A DNA stretch of 64,000 bases from an uncultured Paraglaciecola sp. (GTDB lineage Bacteria; Pseudomonadota; Gammaproteobacteria; Enterobacterales; Alteromonadaceae), in NCBI RefSeq assembly GCF_913058035.1, contig NZ_CAJXPA010000006.1:1-64000 (forward strand). The letters run 5' to 3'. The position numbers and the translations under genes were made by a program. This document shows positions 62,257 to 64,000 of this stretch, in pieces (position 1 is the first letter of the stretch; every line of letters begins with the position of its first letter). The notes beneath the pieces are model-generated. The model was not told where the DNA came from. It did not search any database and saw nothing but the letters and a program-made list of their open reading frames with translations.

Positions 62257-62619
62257 ATAAATTCTTAGACACAAAACTTTCAAAGCAAACATGTTCTATC
62301 CTAGAAGAAGAGGCTTACAGTGATGCTGCAAGCAAAGATAATAAACTGACGACTCAGGCTAAAATATTCGTCACGGTCAACCTGAATCAATCTAGTGACG
62401 GGCATTTAAAAGGTTTTGGAATACTAAATAACACACGATTTTTTGATAAGGCTTAAATTTTTCGGCCCTACCACAACAAATATAACAGAATTTATACTGG
62501 TAGGGTCAGTTTAAAAATCGGATTCCAACTAACAAACAAGCAGCAGATTTTTCCGGCAAAACACTCCGTAGTTATCTGGTTTTAGTCGACAGGATTAATG
62601 TCGACTAAAACGTTAATGA
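62257..62619. other. Spacer with hairpin downstream of gcdH
   Basis: Contains a perfect 12-bp hairpin TTTTAGTCGACA/TGTCGACTAAAA (62580-62591 with 62599-62610, loop of 7) 10 bp after the gcdH stop, probably its transcript end. Otherwise no gene. Confidence 0.55.
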
Positions 62620-63801
62620 TTAATAAAACGCTTGAATGTCAGTGATGGCACGACCTAAGATTAGTGCATGAACATCATGAGTACCTTCATAGGTATTGAC
62701 CGCTTCAAGGTTCATTACATGACGGATCACACCATATTCATCACTAATCCCGTTACCGCCATGCATGTCGCGGGAAACACGAGCAATATCCAGAGACTTG
62801 CCACAATTGTTACGTTTCATTAAAGAAATCAATTCAACTGGACATTGATTTGCGTCCATCAAACGGCCCATTTGTAAGCAACCCTGCAAGCCAAGTGCTA
62901 TCTCAGTTTCCATATCAGCAAGTTTTTTCTGAATTAACTGGTTGGCTGCCAAAGGGCGACCAAATTGTTCGCGATCTAAGGTGTAACTTCTAGCAGCATT
63001 AAAACAAAACTCTGCAGCGCCTATTGAACCCCAAGCAATACCATAGCGAGCCTTATTTAAACAACCAAATGGCCCTGCTAATCCTCTAATCTCAGGAAAC
63101 ATATTCTCATCTGGCACAAAAACATTGTCCATAACAATTTCGCCTGTTATCGAGGCACGCAAAGAAAATTTGCCTTCTATTTTTGGTGCCGATAAACCTT
63201 GCATACCTTTTTCTAACACAAAACCGCGGATTTTACCTTCGAGCTTACCCCAAACAACAAAAACGTCAGCGATAGGAGAATTAGTTATCCACATCTTATT
63301 GCCCGTTAAGGAATAACCACCGTCCACTTTTTTTGCATGAGTAGTCATAGACGCCGGATCACTGCCTGAATTAGGCTCAGTCAAACCAAAACATCCCACC
63401 CATTCACCGGAGGCCAGTTTAGGTAAATACTTCATGCGTTGTTCTTCGGTGCCATATGTATGAATAGGATGCATGACAAGTGACGATTGCACACTCATGG
63501 CACTACGATAACCACTATCTACACGCTCAACTTCTCGAGCAACTAATCCATAACTGACATAATTGACATCACTACCGCCATATTGAGCAGGTAAGGTGGC
63601 ACCCAACAGACCTAACTGACCTAATTCATTCATTATTTCGCGATCGAAGTGCTCATGTCTATTAGCTTCAAGTACACGTGGTAGCAGCTTTTCTTGGCAA
63701 TAATCATGAGCTGTGTCACGTATCATGCGTTCTTCTTCGCTTAATTGACTGTCAAGAAACATAGGATCTTGCCAGCTAAAAGAGGTTAGTTTTTGACTCA
63801 T
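62620..63801 (-). CDS. gcdH: Glutaryl-CoA dehydrogenase
   Basis: A 393-residue acyl-CoA dehydrogenase that oxidises and decarboxylates glutaryl-CoA to crotonyl-CoA in lysine/tryptophan degradation. The family's ALPAQYGG-like segment (TLPAQYGGS), [16 protein letters not shown], the FAD-contacting WITNSPIAD and the catalytic Glu in [16 protein letters not shown] are present. The FxWQDP start is typical of GcdH. A LysR-type gene is divergent, 128 bp away, as is common for gcdH. Confidence 0.92.
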   Translation of the reverse strand: MSQKLTSFSWQDPMFLDSQLSEEERMIRDTAHDYCQEKLLPRVLEANRHEHFDREIMNELGQLGLLGATLPAQYGGSDVNYVSYGLVAREVERVDSGYRSAMSVQSSLVMHPIHTYGTEEQRMKYLPKLASGEWVGCFGLTEPNSGSDPASMTTHAKKVDGGYSLTGNKMWITNSPIADVFVVWGKLEGKIRGFVLEKGMQGLSAPKIEGKFSLRASITGEIVMDNVFVPDENMFPEIRGLAGPFGCLNKARYGIAWGSIGAAEFCFNAARSYTLDREQFGRPLAANQLIQKKLADMETEIALGLQGCLQMGRLMDANQCPVELISLMKRNNCGKSLDIARVSRDMHGGNGISDEYGVIRHVMNLEAVNTYEGTHDVHALILGRAITDIQAFY

Positions 63802-63929
63802 AAGGTAACTCCGTTAAATACCGTGTAGGCATAGTCTAATTTATAACGTTACTGTATGCTTAAAACAGGAATAAATATAATATATAGTTTTTATATTTTT
63901 AATAACTTTTTATTATTGGGTGCATCGTC

Positions 63930-64000
63930 ATGAACTTAAAACGCCTTGAATATTTTTGTCAATTAGCTGCGCTCGGCAACTTTACTCGAGCAGCCCATAA
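63930..64000 (+). CDS. LysR-family regulator, N terminus only
   Basis: The window ends after about 23 codons. The visible part, MNLKRLEYFCQLAALGNFTR then AAH, is the start of a LysR-type HTH. It is divergent from gcdH, so it probably controls that gene in response to glutarate or a related acyl compound. The rest lies outside the window. Confidence 0.8.
   Translation, partial: MNLKRLEYFCQLAALGNFTRAAH

Overview
The window reads as chromosome of an AT-rich marine gammaproteobacterium, most likely an Alteromonadales member close to Paraglaciecola or Glaciecola. This is inferred from the gene order queG-nnr-tsaE-amiB-mutL-miaA-hfq-hflX-hflK-hflC, the protein sequences, a PrsT-type TPR lipoprotein, and a mix of carbohydrate genes (lacZ, nagA) with housekeeping genes. 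No rRNA, tRNA, CRISPR array, prophage or intact insertion sequence was found.

Layout. 0-4 kb: a threonine/serine dehydratase-like enzyme, the wreck of a PH-domain gene, an atypical SDR coupled to trmN, and a lone CheW-like protein. 4-15.2 kb: queG divergent from the long co-directional block nnr-tsaE-amiB-mutL-miaA-hfq-hflX-hflK-hflC (cofactor repair, tRNA t6A and i6A modification, cell-wall amidase, mismatch repair, RNA chaperone, ribosome GTPase, FtsH regulators), closed by a strong terminator. 15-24 kb: a DUF1304 protein, the PrsT-like lipoprotein, csdA and cysG, then a MaoC hydratase. 24-29 kb: the yqiJK flotillin pair, fpr and a diguanylate cyclase. 29-35 kb: a broken DUF4097-like gene, then a fused 5-oxoprolinase followed by an Nramp-family transporter that lacks the metal-binding motifs of its family. 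35-41 kb is a decaying zone: two hexanucleotide microsatellites, a dead Y1 (HUH) transposase, a Tat-dependent MsrB, a pilin stump, an M2 peptidase lipoprotein and the stump of a sugar-type ABC ATPase. 41-49.4 kb: an ATP-grasp protein divergent from an RND pump pair, followed by DUF2157 and DUF4824-like membrane genes and a ChrR-like cupin. 50-56 kb: lacZ with a divergent AraC regulator, a gene-poor stretch, and nagA. 56.7-64 kb: acs, a DnaQ-like exonuclease, an RluA-family pseudouridine synthase, an iron-dependent alcohol dehydrogenase, and glutaryl-CoA dehydrogenase with a divergent LysR regulator cut by the window end.

The most promising candidate for an undescribed system is the 5-oxoprolinase plus non-canonical Nramp pair (30.3-35.2 kb). 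The transporter has GPGT and VPY where metal-transporting Nramps have DPGN and MPH, which suggests it carries something other than Mn/Fe, possibly 5-oxoproline. A second theme is gene decay: at least five broken genes can be reconstructed, and in two of them the lesion is visible (a 14-bp tandem duplication, and apparent loss of one A in an A-run).
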